Origin: Cytospora piceicola
Lineage: Eukaryota > Ascomycota > Sordariomycetes > Diaporthales > Cytosporaceae
NCBI GenBank assembly: GCA_023375675.1
Contig: JALQBC010000007.1
Span: 682,001 to 746,000, forward strand
Direction of reading: 5' to 3'
Length of the DNA: 64,000 nt
Shown: positions 33,494-45,104 of the stretch, in pieces
Position numbering within the stretch: the stretch's first letter is position 1
How the letters are laid out: every line of letters starts with the position of its first letter
Position numbers and translations under genes: made by a program
Notes under the pieces: model-generated
Seen by the model: the letters and a program-made list of their open reading frames with translations, nothing else
Database searches by the model: none
What the model was told of the DNA's origin: nothing

Positions 33494-34348
33494 ATACGCC
33501 CACGTCCGACTGTGTATGTATGGCTCTGTGAGAAGTATGCTTCCTCCACTTCTGCTCGAAGAGTTCGTGAGATACTGACACTTGCAGCAAAAATGTTGAG
33601 TCGCTGGTCAGGAATGAGTGGGACATTACAGGTCGGTGGCACAAAGAAGGTTGGAAAGCGCGGCTAGAAACCCTTACCCTCAGGAAGAGGCTGACTAAGG
33701 CCCTAACCCTTTCCACCCACCCCGGGTGCTCAGTCCCAATTTGGACTCCTTCAGCCCCTGAATACCTACTTAGATACCTACGTACTCCTTGAAGTTGATC
33801 AGATTCCACCCCATAACTACTAACCACAAGAGCGCAGCAACCAGTGTGTTATTGATATATCGCTTATATGAAAAACCTCTCAGGTCTTTTTTTTTCCACT
33901 GGGATTCAGTTCTGTCATCCAGCGTTCTAGGTGTATAGGCCTGTCAGTATGCAGTAGACTGAAGGCATCAAGCATAGCGAAGTATAATCTCCGGATAGTA
34001 TTCTCCCGTCCTCGAGTGAAAGGTACTCGCCCTTTTTAATAACCTTGTGAGGATATCCGCTAACTCTGAATTCGAGTAGAACTTTCCACTACTGTCATTT
34101 GCTCTCAACTACTGTCTGGGATTTCAAAGATTCCCCGAGGCGCATTCTAGAACATAAGCCACGACTTGAAATATTTCCAAGTCTGACAATGCATGGCCTC
34201 TGCTGGCGTCACCGAATGGCTTGGAAACCCCGGGTCTTCTTCGAGGAAGAGAGTCACCCCGACGGCATATTCCTTTCGTCAACAGGATGGATCTGATCCA
34301 CTGCACACAACGCATCCAGCCTCCCACCTACCGTCCTACGCTCTCACC
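33494..34348. other. Clr2 upstream / MFS 3' flank
   Basis: Clr2 promoter region and 3' flank of the MFS gene. An A9 run (minus strand) lies at 33888-33896 and TACCTAC-type motifs at 33762-33782. Nothing else recognised. Confidence 0.5.
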
Positions 34349-35870
34349 TCAAAGACAAACCAGCCTCCTCCCCCTCCACAGCACGGCCCACCCGCCCAGC
34401 ACCGAAGAAAGCCCCGTGAAGATGATCAACGGGCCATACGCCGTCGCGTACCCGAACCCGAACCCGCCCCCCGCCGCGCCCCCGCCCCCGGCCCTGAGCA
34501 GCGGCACGCCCGCGAGCCCGCCGGTCACGTAGCCGACGCCCCGCGCGCCGTTCAGCAGGCCGTACAGCATGCCCGTGTCGACCGCCTCGTTGCCGGCCCG
34601 CGCCTCCCGCTCCAGCTCGTCCAGCACGCCGCCCCACGTGCCCGAGTAGCCGCCCGCGAAGAAGCCGAAGGTCGCCGAGAAGAGCACGAGCAGCGCCGTG
34701 CTGCCCTGGGTGGTGAGGCCCCAGAGGAGGAAGGCGGCCAGGGCGGAGCCCGCGGCCGGGATCAAGGTCACCGTCGGGGCGGAGAGGGACAGCCTCTTCT
34801 TGAGGCTGCTGTCGCTGCCGCTGCTGCTGCTGCTGCTCAGGTACCCGAAGAAGGACGAGGAGACGATCCCCGGGAGGTTGAATACGGTGAGCAGCAGCGT
34901 GGCCGAGGTCTGCGACAGCAGGGCGACGTCGTGGGCGTACGTGTTGAGATACGTCTGCGGGATGCCGTACCCGGAGCTCTGCAGCGCGATGGCAACGCTG
35001 TACACGTAGATGGTCCTGTGGCGCAGGAAGTGCCAGGGTATCCTCCGCGCCCGGTCGCACTCGGCCCCGCCGGCGGCCCCGAGGCTCGACGGGTGGGCCG
35101 GGATCATGAAGATGGCCGGGATGCTGGTCGCGGCGACGAGGGCGGTCCAGGTCAAGACGGCCGTGTGGAAGCCGTACCGGTCCAGCAGGACGCGCAGCAG
35201 GAACGGGCAGGCCGAACCCACGATGTTCTTGCAGGAGAGCGTCACCCCGTAGGCCAGGGCCCGGTTGCCGCTGTTGAACCACTCCCCCAGGGAGAGCGTG
35301 GTCGGGCTGTATATGAGGGCGGACCCCAGCGCGGCGAGGACGCCCTGCGTCGCGACGAGGTGCCAGACGTCGGTGCTGAAGGAGGACAGCAGGTAGCTGG
35401 CACAGGTGAGGGCCGCGCCACAGAGGGCTGCCGTCTGGCGCCAGCGGGCCCATCGCTTGGTGAACAGGGCGAAGAGGAAGGGCATTGACATGTACATGAC
35501 GCCGTTGGAGGTCGTACCGATTATGCCGGTGAGTTCATGGCTACCTGATAGTGTCCAATTGGCGGAGAAGTACTCCTGAAACACGCCATAGCTCATTGCG
35601 AAACCTGTGCTCCTCTGTCAGTGCTTGGTGAGGGCCGGTTTTGAGACGTGCACATAGCGAATGGTTCACCCCTTACGCACCCCATATCGGCAGCTGAAGC
35701 ATTCCGTTGCCTATGAGAACGGACGCTCTTTTCATTTTCGACCCATGACGCGTTGATACTCTTTGGTCAATCTCCGGCGGTTCCTGATCTGTGACTCGAG
35801 GCTCCTCGATACGGAAGTCTTCAGTTGCCGACGGCTGTTCTCGCGGTGATATACTTCCCTCTTGCGACAT
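34349..35870 (-). CDS. Major facilitator superfamily transporter, monocarboxylate-transporter-like
   Basis: Predicted 481-aa membrane carrier in two exons, 35870-35681 and 35604-34349; the join (donor GTGCGT) gives LPIWGFAMSYGVFQEYF, the characteristic first helix of fungal MCT/SLC16-like carriers. Further helices include ALCGAALTCASYLLSSF, GVLAALGSALIYSPTTLSLG, AYGVTLSCKNIVGSACPFLL, TAVLTWTALVAATSIPAIFM and a Gly/Ala-rich C-terminal set ending AVLWRGRRLVCL. A Ser-rich cytosolic loop between the halves (YLSSSSSSGSDSSLKKRLSL) is normal for the family. The N-terminal 60 residues are hydrophilic. The substrate cannot be told from sequence. The region is very GC-rich near the C-terminus. Confidence 0.9.
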
Positions 35871-36374
35871 CTTGACCGATAAGCTTGGAATTGCAATGGA
35901 ATCCAGAAGAAATTATTTGGTCAAGTGGAAAGGGCGGTGTCCCAGCAGACGATTATGCTACGATGCTACGTATGAGACAGATAAATTTGGGTATCGGGGC
36001 CGGTGATGACAAGAAGGATGAAGAAAAGCACTCCGGTTTCTCCAACCAGCCGGATTGAAACATATGCACGCCGATCTCTTATATGTGAGCTCTTCTTGAG
36101 CTCATGGAGCTCCAATTTCCCCTGTGAGAGGGAACCTCCAAGTAAAGCACTCTGTATAGGTAAGTAGAGACATGAGTTTCAAAGGAATCTTACTTATCTA
36201 TTCAAGCATAGAATTACACAGTAAGGTCGTGTTCGTTGACGCCGCACTCATGAGCGGCAGGGCCGTAATTGGCCACGTCTGATAAAAAACCATAGGTCAG
36301 GTCATATCATAATGGTGGAAATAACGTGCTGTAGATTGTCTCTTTGAAATACCCGTCTTGCTTATGGAGATCAC
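35871..36374. other. Intergenic
   Basis: MFS promoter side and 3' flank of the PI-PLC-like gene. Nothing recognised. Confidence 0.5.
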
Positions 36375-38507
36375 TCAAAAGTTGGTCTCAATCAGTCTCG
36401 CCACAAGATCACTATCCTCAGGCAGTTCAGGGTAATCCAGGTTGACCACACCCAGCCTCTTGGTCCCACCCCGCCCCGCTCCATCGTCCAGCCTGCGCAG
36501 GTAATCCCTCGTCCGCACGTTCATGCCCTCAATCCACTTGCCAAACAGGTGCATGCCACTGTGTCCTCCGACGGCGATCCATTTGGCCTCGGCAACCTCG
36601 CCGTGCTCGACGGGGTCGCCTACCGCCGAGCAGAAGTTGATGTACCACATCTCCTCCGGTTGCGAGGCGCCACCGTCCTCCTCGCCCGGGTCCTTGAGCG
36701 TGCCGGCGGCCCTCCCCATCATCTCCTGCACGAAGGTCTGCTTGGAGGACACCAGCTCGTTCAGCCCGCAGCGCTCCGCGTACTTCCACTTGTCCTGTAG
36801 CCGGACCCTCACACCGTTGGCGGTCACGATCTTGAAGTCTGCGTTGTCGTCCTCCCACTCCGAGAGATCGAGCCCCATCCTCTCTGTAGGCTCAACATCA
36901 GGGTCGCCGCTGTACCGTCTCAGGAGGACCGCTTTGCCCCTGACGTCTCCCAGTCTCGCGGTGGCTGGCTCCGTGTACCACCTCTTCGCCCCATCTCCGT
37001 ATGTCGGTGTGCACTCGACAGCTTCTTTCACTGCGCCATAGAACGGCTTTGGGTTCTTCTTCTGATCGGCCTTGTTATCGTTGTTGATAGATATCAAGAC
37101 CGTCTCTGTGGCTTTCCCCCCCTCTTTAGGGCCGATGAATTGCCAGACCTCGTCCATAACCTCTTGGAACGACAAGCCCTTCGGCAGATTGATGGGCATA
37201 CCACCGTGGTAGCAGTACAGCTTGCCATCATCATGCAGCCTCAGCCTGAGGTCGAAGAAGCGGATGCCCAGGGCAAGCTGCTGCGAGATACTCAGGTACT
37301 GCGTCCTCACGAACGGCACATTGCTCCTCGCACAGCTGTCGTGAGTGCCCGGAACCGTGATGTTGCTCAACAGCTTGTCACCATCGAGGGCACCCATCCA
37401 AGTGTTCAGGTCATAGCCCAGGACTGGCCTGCTGAACCAATGGAGGTCGCCCTTCCACTTGCCCGCGAAAAAGCAGTAAACCCGCCCGTTGAGAACTGCA
37501 ATCTGTGGGGGGAAGCGAGCGACTACCTTGTCGCCGCCCACCCGTTCGGGCTCTTGCCACGTGGCCCCGTCTACGTGCGCTGTAACGTAAACAGCATCGC
37601 CCTCCAACAAGCCCAGGTAAGCCTTGTTGCCGTAGGAGGCAGCGCTGACACCCTTCGCGGCCTTGCCCTCCGAGACGTCGTCGGCCGGAGCCCACGTCCA
37701 TCCGGACTCGGCGTAGTCATATCTGTAGCCCCGGATCTCGGAGCTCCCGTCGGCTGCTTCGCAGAGGACGTGCAGTGACCCGTTGAGCACGAACATGGCG
37801 GGCGTCCCTTGGAACGCACCCTCACAAACACTAGAGGTGGCTGTCCACGTCTGAGAGTCGATGTCCCATTCGGTGCAGCACATCATCTTGTCCTCGCCGA
37901 TCCACGCCAGGAACAGCTTATTGTGAAAGGCCACCAGGGCGGGGTCCCGGCTGTTCTTCCCGGCGACGCAGCCGTCCGGCAACGAGTCCTCTTGGTGGGA
38001 CCAGGTGAGCTCTTTATCATCATCGTAAATGTAATGGGTCATCTGGCCCGTCTGAGCAGAAACGATAACAGCGTGCAGTATGCCGTTCAGGGTTGCCATC
38101 ACCGGCAATCCGGCTTTTGCGTGACCCTCAACGTATGGGAACTTTTGACCGGCACCGAAAGCATCCCCGTGGCTCTCCGGCGTGGTGGATGCGTACCATA
38201 TCTGGTCATGGAAATCCGTCCACAGCATCCACAACCGGCCTCGGTACGTGGCGATAGAAGGTGGGAATTTTGAACGGACATGCTGGTCGGGGTGATCCGG
38301 AGGAATGAGAAAGCCTTGCTCTGTCGGGCCTTGGGGTACCCAGGTCGAAGCCCTGGAACTGCTTGGCTCGTCGGCCATTTTGGACTTCTTGTCTGAGGCC
38401 ACGAGTGCTTGGCAGTATGGATTCAGCGGTGGTCGCTGATCTAAGACTAATTCGATAGCCCAGGACGGCAAGTTTGGTGGTGGTGAAGAGGTTGTTGAGT
38501 TCGTCAT
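36375..38507 (-). CDS. Beta-propeller-like / PI-PLC X-domain protein
   Basis: A single exon of 710 aa. The C-terminal half is a bacterial-type phosphatidylinositol-specific phospholipase C X domain: WMGALDGDKLLSNITVPGTH then DSC (first catalytic His near residue 388), LGIRFFDLRLRLHDDGKLYC then YHGG (Asp/Arg and second His near 432), and the later ETVLISINND strand. Such enzymes cleave phosphoinositides or GPI anchors without calcium. The first 350 residues hold repeated units around PPSIATYRGRLWMLW, LPVMATLNGILHAVIV, DPALVAFHNKLFLAWIG, TPAMFVLNGSLHVLCE and PPQIAVLNGRVYCFF, suggesting a beta-propeller or lectin-like fold. There is no signal peptide, so a cytosolic or unconventional location is likely. 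ATG at 38378 (MADEPSSSR) is an alternative start. Confidence 0.87.
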   Translation of the reverse strand: MTNSTTSSPPPNLPSWAIELVLDQRPPLNPYCQALVASDKKSKMADEPSSSRASTWVPQGPTEQGFLIPPDHPDQHVRSKFPPSIATYRGRLWMLWTDFHDQIWYASTTPESHGDAFGAGQKFPYVEGHAKAGLPVMATLNGILHAVIVSAQTGQMTHYIYDDDKELTWSHQEDSLPDGCVAGKNSRDPALVAFHNKLFLAWIGEDKMMCCTEWDIDSQTWTATSSVCEGAFQGTPAMFVLNGSLHVLCEAADGSSEIRGYRYDYAESGWTWAPADDVSEGKAAKGVSAASYGNKAYLGLLEGDAVYVTAHVDGATWQEPERVGGDKVVARFPPQIAVLNGRVYCFFAGKWKGDLHWFSRPVLGYDLNTWMGALDGDKLLSNITVPGTHDSCARSNVPFVRTQYLSISQQLALGIRFFDLRLRLHDDGKLYCYHGGMPINLPKGLSFQEVMDEVWQFIGPKEGGKATETVLISINNDNKADQKKNPKPFYGAVKEAVECTPTYGDGAKRWYTEPATARLGDVRGKAVLLRRYSGDPDVEPTERMGLDLSEWEDDNADFKIVTANGVRVRLQDKWKYAERCGLNELVSSKQTFVQEMMGRAAGTLKDPGEEDGGASQPEEMWYINFCSAVGDPVEHGEVAEAKWIAVGGHSGMHLFGKWIEGMNVRTRDYLRRLDDGAGRGGTKRLGVVNLDYPELPEDSDLVARLIETNF

Positions 38508-39580
38508 CTTTGGAGGTAGAAATGACAGCTTGATAAGTAGACTAGGACTCTGATCTTTGACACGTTTGCAAGGTCCGTTCTACCGTTCCATGCTGGTTTC
38601 GAGTGGAGGTGCACAGCCGCATTGCGTTGGTGAGGCGTTGGTGAGTGGGCTCCTTCGGATGGCGGTCTGCCGGTCTGGCCTTGCTGTCATCGAAGGGAGA
38701 AAGTCACTTGTCGACCTCACCTGATGACCGAGGAAACTGACGAATAAGATCTGTAGCGGCTCGGAGGGAACCATGATATGTCTCGCACCAATCCAGCAGA
38801 CTACCTGAACAGCCGTGGGTGAGGATGATCTGTTTCTGTCCGGCAGGTGGACCCACCACGATGGGAGGGTCACTATTCATCGATACTGTCCACATCCCAA
38901 CTACACTCTAGGTATCGTTGAGGTATCGTTGAGGCACTGAGACTGATTATCATGAGATGGTATAAGATGGTAATGGACCTTGAGGCATGTAGAGGAGCTT
39001 GGAAAGGAGGCTTGAGTCAGGATTGTAAGACAAGGCTTCTACTATGTACTGTAGAGAGAGGGAGGAAGTTGAGTTACTACTTCAGGGTTATACCCTGAAA
39101 TGGCTTATAACCCTGACAACTTCCTATCTCCCACTTTGTCATCTCAAGTATACCGCGGGACTCACGCATTTCGACCTCTGAGGGTTGAGAAGACCTTTAC
39201 ACAGTATTATCTTTGAGTGACTATCGCACAGGAAAATCGAACCAATTGGACACTGCCATACCTCGTCCCTCCCCTTACTCTGAACATCGAGCCCAAGTCT
39301 GGACTTGACTTGATCGTTTCCTGTCTCAAAGACGTCATAACTATAACACCCTCAAGACGTCACACGTTATACGTTATACGTTATACATTATACGGACTGT
39401 AGGTGATCGTCGTCACCAACCTACAAAACATCTCACAAACATCCGGGCTGAATGAATCCCAGATCTCTCTCTCGCTCTGCACTCAAGACGGTCTCATCAC
39501 ACTCCATGACCATCAACAAGCCCGCTCAAAGACTCCTCAATATCTCATCATCCCTGGCGGCACCACCACCACCACCAACA
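38508..39580. other. Divergent promoter region, about 1.1 kb
   Basis: Lies between the PI-PLC-like gene (minus) and the flavin-protein gene (plus). 39364-39391 is a four-copy 7-bp repeat (ACGTTAT, last copy ACATTAT) that presents TATA-like sequence about 190 nt before the chosen start. 39095-39111 is a second TATAACCCTGA element repeating 39088-39098. Minus-strand 38895-38704 encodes LTHGCSGSLLDW, discussed under rejected items. Confidence 0.45.
39364..39391. repeat. Four-copy 7-bp repeat (ACGTTAT)
   Basis: Three exact copies and one variant (ACATTAT) in the promoter region of the downstream gene. Each junction makes a TATAC motif, so it may serve as a TATA region; that is inference. Confidence 0.8.
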
Positions 39581-40489
39581 ATGGCCTCCCAAGCAGCAAC
39601 AGCAACAGCAGCAGCAGCAGCACCCACCACCGGCCCCGCCCCCTGGCGCGCCCAGTTCCTAGAGCACGTCGGCAGGATGGACCAGCCCAGCTTCACCCTC
39701 GCCTCCCTGCACGCGGTCGACAACCACTCGGCGCCCCGGGCGCGCACCTGCATCTTCCGGGGCATGTGGGCCACCTCGCCCGACAACCCGCGGAGCGCCG
39801 CCCCGCGCAACCCGGACGCCCTCGCCTCGGACTGCCTCGCCCTCACCACCGACGCCCGCATGGCCAAGGTCCCCGAGGTCCTGGCCTCGGGGGGCCCCCA
39901 CCACCACAGCCACGGCGTCCTCGGCGTCGGCGGCTCCGGCGGCGGCGGGCCCGTCGAGGCCCTCTTCTGGGTGGCCCCCGCGCAGGCGCAGTGGCGCGTC
40001 CGCGGCCGCGCCTGGGTGCTCAGCCCGTCGGACGTCGACGACGGGAACAGCGGCGGGGCCAAGGCCGCGCGGCAGGCCATCTCGGGCCGGATGCGCAGGG
40101 CGGACGGCGGCGGCGGCGCCGGGGAGGAGGCCGGGAGGGACGGGGGGTGGAGCTGGGGGAGGGAGGTGGCGTGCCACTTCGGGAACCTGAGCCCGGCGAT
40201 GCGGGGGAGCTTCAGGAACCCGCCCCCCGGCACGCCGAGGGCCGGGGCGCCCGGCCCGGGGGAGGGGCTGGGCCAGAAGGTGGGCGACGAGCTGCTGGGG
40301 GACGAGGTGGCGAGGAAGAACTTCAGGGTGGTGGTCATCGTGCCCGAGGAGGTGGACATGTGCGACCTGAGTGACCCTGCGGACCAGAGGAGGTGGCTGT
40401 ACACATATCTCGGGCCGGCGGGGAAGGCGTCCAAGAAGACGGGCGGCGAGGTCATTGATGGGTGGGAGAAGGTGGAGGTTTGGCCTTGA
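39581..40489 (+). CDS. Pyridoxamine 5'-phosphate oxidase-like FMN-binding split-barrel protein (Alr4036 type)
   Basis: Single exon, 302 aa from MASQAATATA. The pattern is that of the fungal Alr4036-family PPOX-like proteins: PWRAQFLEHVGRM at the start, RARTCIFRGMWATSP, LTTDARMAKVPEVLASGG, GGGGPVEALFWVAPAQAQWR, GRAWVLSPSDVDD, WSWGREVACHFGNLSPAMRG then SFRNPPPG, and RKNFRVVVIVPEEVDMCDLS; it ends DGWEKVEVWP. Such proteins bind FMN, but the reaction is unknown for most. The same frame is open upstream to an ATG at 39452 and would add 43 residues rich in Arg/Ser (MNPRSLSRSALKTVSSHSMT), which could be a mitochondrial presequence. I kept the inner start because the family normally begins a few residues before PWRAQF. 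Confidence 0.87.
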   Translation: MASQAATATAAAAAPTTGPAPWRAQFLEHVGRMDQPSFTLASLHAVDNHSAPRARTCIFRGMWATSPDNPRSAAPRNPDALASDCLALTTDARMAKVPEVLASGGPHHHSHGVLGVGGSGGGGPVEALFWVAPAQAQWRVRGRAWVLSPSDVDDGNSGGAKAARQAISGRMRRADGGGGAGEEAGRDGGWSWGREVACHFGNLSPAMRGSFRNPPPGTPRAGAPGPGEGLGQKVGDELLGDEVARKNFRVVVIVPEEVDMCDLSDPADQRRWLYTYLGPAGKASKKTGGEVIDGWEKVEVWP

Positions 40490-43400
40490 TTGCCAGTGCG
40501 CAGTGGGTGATGGTTTCTATCATTCAGTGTCTCCAGGTCTTTCGACGCCGGCTAACAAGCCTATACATCACAACGGCAAACTACGAGTTTCAATGTCACT
40601 ACATGGGCATGCTTGAATTCTACCTGCTATTTTATGCCGTCATCAGATTCTCGTCATACGCCATTAGTTACGATTAAAAAAACAAAGAATAAAAAAAACA
40701 AAATAGGTCGTACATGCGAGGAAAAGGGATGCAGAGGAGACCAATTCCCCTTTCTACATCAGGGGCGACGCATGTCGCACCAGCCTGTGTATCCATTAAA
40801 TTGAGGTCCCATTGAGTAGTAGCATGCCATGCCCCCCCCCCCCACGCGAAGACACGAGGGACAATGCACCACTCCCAAGCCACGATTATGCGGCATGTAA
40901 GAAATGCTGCAGGTGCATCGAAGCGAGCAAGGCATATTTTTAACAGCCGAGATTGCTCTGCCATGTGATCCAGAAATAGTAATGGTGCCCGCGAGCAATC
41001 AAAGATTCCTACATGTATTGAACGACTTCTCCGCCATCTGGGTGTGCTTTAAAGGAGACTCGGAGAGTAATGGGCCAAACCTGATGGAGGGATGTTTTCT
41101 ACTCGGAAGGTCGATGCATGGTGGGAATGTCTAGATCAAGCACGAAGTAACCCCATCTATCCTCCCGCGCACCCCCTCAAGCTACTGTGGGAACATGTTT
41201 GATGCACCGTGGTGGTGCCATGGGCCATCTACCAGGAGATACTCGAAGCGATGTGCAGTTCTGCCTCTACACACGAAAGCGGATGGACTCTACGGCATCT
41301 ACGGCTGCAGAAATGCCAGGCCTGTGCTTGGCGGTAGAGCCAAACAGTCCTGGCCAGACAGGGTAGCCAGAGGGTGTAAGGCTTAGACCCGAAGACCCTT
41401 AACTCGGGCTTCCACATCTGATATAGCCTCCACAGCCATGTTCGCCAGTGCCTGCGGACCGGCAGTGCTTTTGAGATATATCCTGAACCAGTGAAGGCAT
41501 ATAGGATGCCCGGAGCCCGAGCGGCTTCGTTGCAAGACGGCGTCGGGCTAAGTCGGTGGGCTGGGCTCGCCACGGGTCGAGGCGTGGGAAGAAAGAGAAA
41601 GACGAGTCCCCTTCGTGCAAGACGCCACAGCGCGAGACTTGCCTAGATTGCATATGCTCCCGACATGAGCGGCAAATAGTCATGTCGCCGGTGTAGTATA
41701 CAGCCATGTCTCCTTCTCACTTGGACGGCGTAAATGGTCAGTAGGTACAAAGCTCGGCTCGCGTCCGTAGTTCTGTTTCTCATCTCGCTGTCCAGCGTGA
41801 TCAAAAGTACAGATCCGTGAGCCAGGGCCACTCAGTCCTGAGCTGCGACGCACAGTGGTACCAACAGAGACGGCTCGGTGTTCAACCCGTTAGCGGTCAG
41901 GGGCGGGAACCCCACGTTGTGGCGAGACGGACCAACAGAAACTGCACGGCCAGGCTGAGAGGCTCGCCCAAAACGGTCAGAGGAAGCCGGCCTGCCTGGC
42001 TCGGCCTGAACAAGGCTACCTCTGCGCAGGTAACAAGCGCTTCTGGGGGCCCCGTCGAGGTCGGCCGAGACAGCAGGCGCGGGCATGGCAACCGCCGGAT
42101 CCGCGTCCGGCTTCTTAATGGATCTGTCGCCCCTGTGAGGTTGCAGCACCCCTTGGGCAGTCTCGATCATTTGTGTCTCGGGAGCCGATTGACGCGCATC
42201 CCTTGACCCAGTCGTGTCCCCAGGAAGAGCCTGTGCTGTGCTGTGCTGCGATGTGACGACAGTTGGGCAGGCTGGCTGGTAGGATGGTGATCCGGGAGGA
42301 AGCGCAGTCTCCACTGCATACACTTTGGACCCCACGACATTTGAGCCGCTGCCCGCGGCCGAGAGAAGGGTCGGGCGTTTTCTGGAGGAGTGACCCCCAC
42401 TCTCTAAGGGTGGAGGTTTTGAGGGGCATCGGTTTTCTGGCATGTGTCTGTCTGTGGGCCGAAACAACAGCCAGCCAGCATGGCGCTGGTGAGGTCAGTT
42501 GGGAGGGAGTGAAGGGTTTCAGGGCAGGGGTTGCCGTCTTGGTCATGGTCATGGTCGTGATCGGGGGGCCACATTGATAAGGCAGATAGGATCAACGAGG
42601 TTGTAAGCCTGCAGGCCTTGGATCCTAATGGGAAGGTCGCTCATGCGCCGTATGTGGGGGATTGGCAACCGAGGCCGCTCAAGGCCGCTCGAGCATCAAA
42701 CCATGTAGGTTGCCACGAGGTTGTGCAAGTCGTCGAACCAAGTCGTGTCCTCTTCACATCTTTCTCTCTTCCCGAACTTGAACGCGATTGCTTGTGCTGT
42801 GGGTGAAGTGTTTCATCCGTCCTTTGATCGGTCGAGAGATATTGAGAGCGCGGACGGAGGGGTCAGCCACGCCCGGGCCGGAAGGGCGTCGGTCCGAGCC
42901 AATTGAGGATTGAGTGGCTGCGCACAAGTGCTCTTGATAAGAAGCAGTTTAGTGAAAGCAGATGACCACGACGCGAGAGCTCGGGATCGTACGATCAAGG
43001 GCATCTGTTCGTGTTTGGCTGGGGCAAACTCGGCGCCGCGGGTCGCATTGGAATATTATCATTGTACCTCGTACTCGGTCGGTCCATGCCATGCACATCA
43101 ATGGTAATTTCACCTAGCAGGCCTAGGTTAGGTACGCTGCTACGCAATACTGCCGTCAAATTTGAGGCCAGCTGAGCCTATTGCTGGGTGATATGGCGTG
43201 CTGGGATACCTTGGTCGAACGGCAACTGGATCAATCGAAAGCCACTCGACCCGTATTGCCGGGTAAACAGATCCTAGTGGACCATAACTACACAGTACCT
43301 AAGTATGCTGTTGATGTATACCCTAGGGTATGAATACCGGTAGTAGGTAGACCTGAGCATCGAGAGTCGAGAGAACGAGTGGTGTCGAGGTGAGAGTGAT

Positions 43401-44437
43401 TACCTACCTGGTACCTAGGTAGTTTCGGACATGATCTGGTTGGTCCCGTCCATTGTTGATGTATGTTTTTGTACTGTAAATAGATGTATGTACTTAGTAG
43501 ACTACATCCACATATACTTGCTCACCCAGGGCAGATACATAGATGTCCATCGTGTCCACTGTCAATGCAGTTGAGTGGCCCACTGCATCGGTTCGAGTTA
43601 CCGAGCCTTTGGAAACCCGATCAGTAGTACACTGCACATTTGGTACACAAGGCAGATAGGATAACCAGGTCCATAGTAGGATTGAATACTTTGCTCAAGT
43701 ACTGTGGTGAGTAAATAGGTGAGCAATCGAGAGAGTCTGTGGCTTTTGACGGCGTTACATACTTGAGTACATTTGCTGACGACCCAACTAAATACCTAAG
43801 TACGGTATAAATCATCCATATGTCTCAGTCCACCCTGGCCCCCCCCCTCCCCCACTAAACATGGATTGGATGAATAGATAACAAAAACGTGGTGATACGG
43901 TACATAGACTACAATAGACTACAATTAGACTGAATCCTTCTCAGCCCAGCCTGCATGGATTGTTCCTGTCTCGGTTGTACTTACCTCGGCCCAAGGTGTA
44001 CAATACAGCTGACCATAATACTATGAATTACCTAGGTAGGTACCTACTGTGGTAGAACCCGACAGAATGTACACAGCAAAGGTCCCTTTGGTCTACGTCT
44101 TCGTGACGAGACGGTGGCCACCAATCGAATGCAGGCCTGATCTGGTCGTCACCAACAGATCTGCCCATACGCGGCACAGAACAATATTCTGGTGGATCCT
44201 GTGATCCGTGATCTCTGTGATATGCCCCAGCATGTTCTTCCGGATTGGCACAAGCAGGCGAAAAAAAGGCAACCGGGTCGTGATAGGCAGTCTTGACCCT
44301 GACGAAGCTGATGTTGATGCTGAATACCAATCACAAGCCCCTCCCACTTTACTTTGCCGCAATCCTGCGCAAGCAAAAGGAAGCTGGGATCGTAGCATGC
44401 CACCCACGCATCCAAGCACAAGGTAGTATGTAGTAGT

Positions 44438-44490
44438 ACCCTGGCACCCTGGCACCCTGGCACACTGGCACACTGACACCCTGACGCCCT
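44438..44490. repeat. 10-bp tandem repeat (ACCCTGGCAC)
   Basis: About five copies, the later ones diverged (ACACTGGCAC, ACACTGACAC, CCTGACGCCC). Looks like a minisatellite. Confidence 0.85.
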
Positions 44491-45064
44491 AAAAGTAGCC
44501 TTGCACCAGGGAGGCCTTGTCCTCAGGGTTCTGCCGGGATGCCAAAGCAGGTCGCATGCTGCAATCCATCGGCACGCAGAGAGTACACGGTAGCAATTAT
44601 CTACTTCAGCAGGTAACCAGACTAGAATAGTAGTGTACATACACACATTCTTAGCATAACAGTCGGTTGCAGATGCAGGCTGGAATTGCCCCGTTGGACG
44701 GGACATTGAGTGCCCAGGTGGGCAATGGACCCGGCAAAGAGATACATACTAAATACTCAAGTACATACACATACCTACCTAGGTAGGTAGATACATACAT
44801 ACTTTACTTACTTTACCTACTTACATTACAGTACCTACTCCAGGGCGGGCTGTGTAAGTAATATTAGTCTTGCCTCGACCCACCCTTGCCTTCTCGAGTC
44901 CTGTTTCCCGACCCTCTGGTTTGACTTTGTTCTTGTTCCTGCTTTTGATCTTCCCCTGCCACACCAAATCTAAACACTCACTCACCTTACCTCACTTCGA
45001 CTTATCTCACACTCGCCTCGACTCCTTCCTCCCTCGAGAACCGTCTTCCTTCTCCTCGCTGGCC

Positions 45065-45104
45065 ACATACACACACAAACACACACACACACACACACAC
45101 ATAT
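45065..45104. repeat. CA dinucleotide repeat
   Basis: Nearly pure CA run in the probable leader of the downstream membrane-protein gene. Confidence 0.85.

Noticed and set aside
33697..33712. CCCTAACCC, telomerase-RNA-template-like
   Set aside because: A single short match with no flanking conserved structure; it lies in the Clr2 upstream region.
34193..35488. 431-codon plus-strand frame opposite the MFS gene
   Set aside because: Arg/Glu/Pro-rich shadow of a GC-rich membrane-protein gene.
38704..38895. Minus-strand frame with LTHGCSGSLLDW, resembling an alpha/beta-hydrolase HGxxG motif
   Set aside because: Only about 60 codons, no other hydrolase motifs nearby and no convincing exons to extend it.
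41832..42467. 211-codon minus-strand frame
   Set aside because: Overlaps two other long frames, has no recognisable domain and no coding-like composition.
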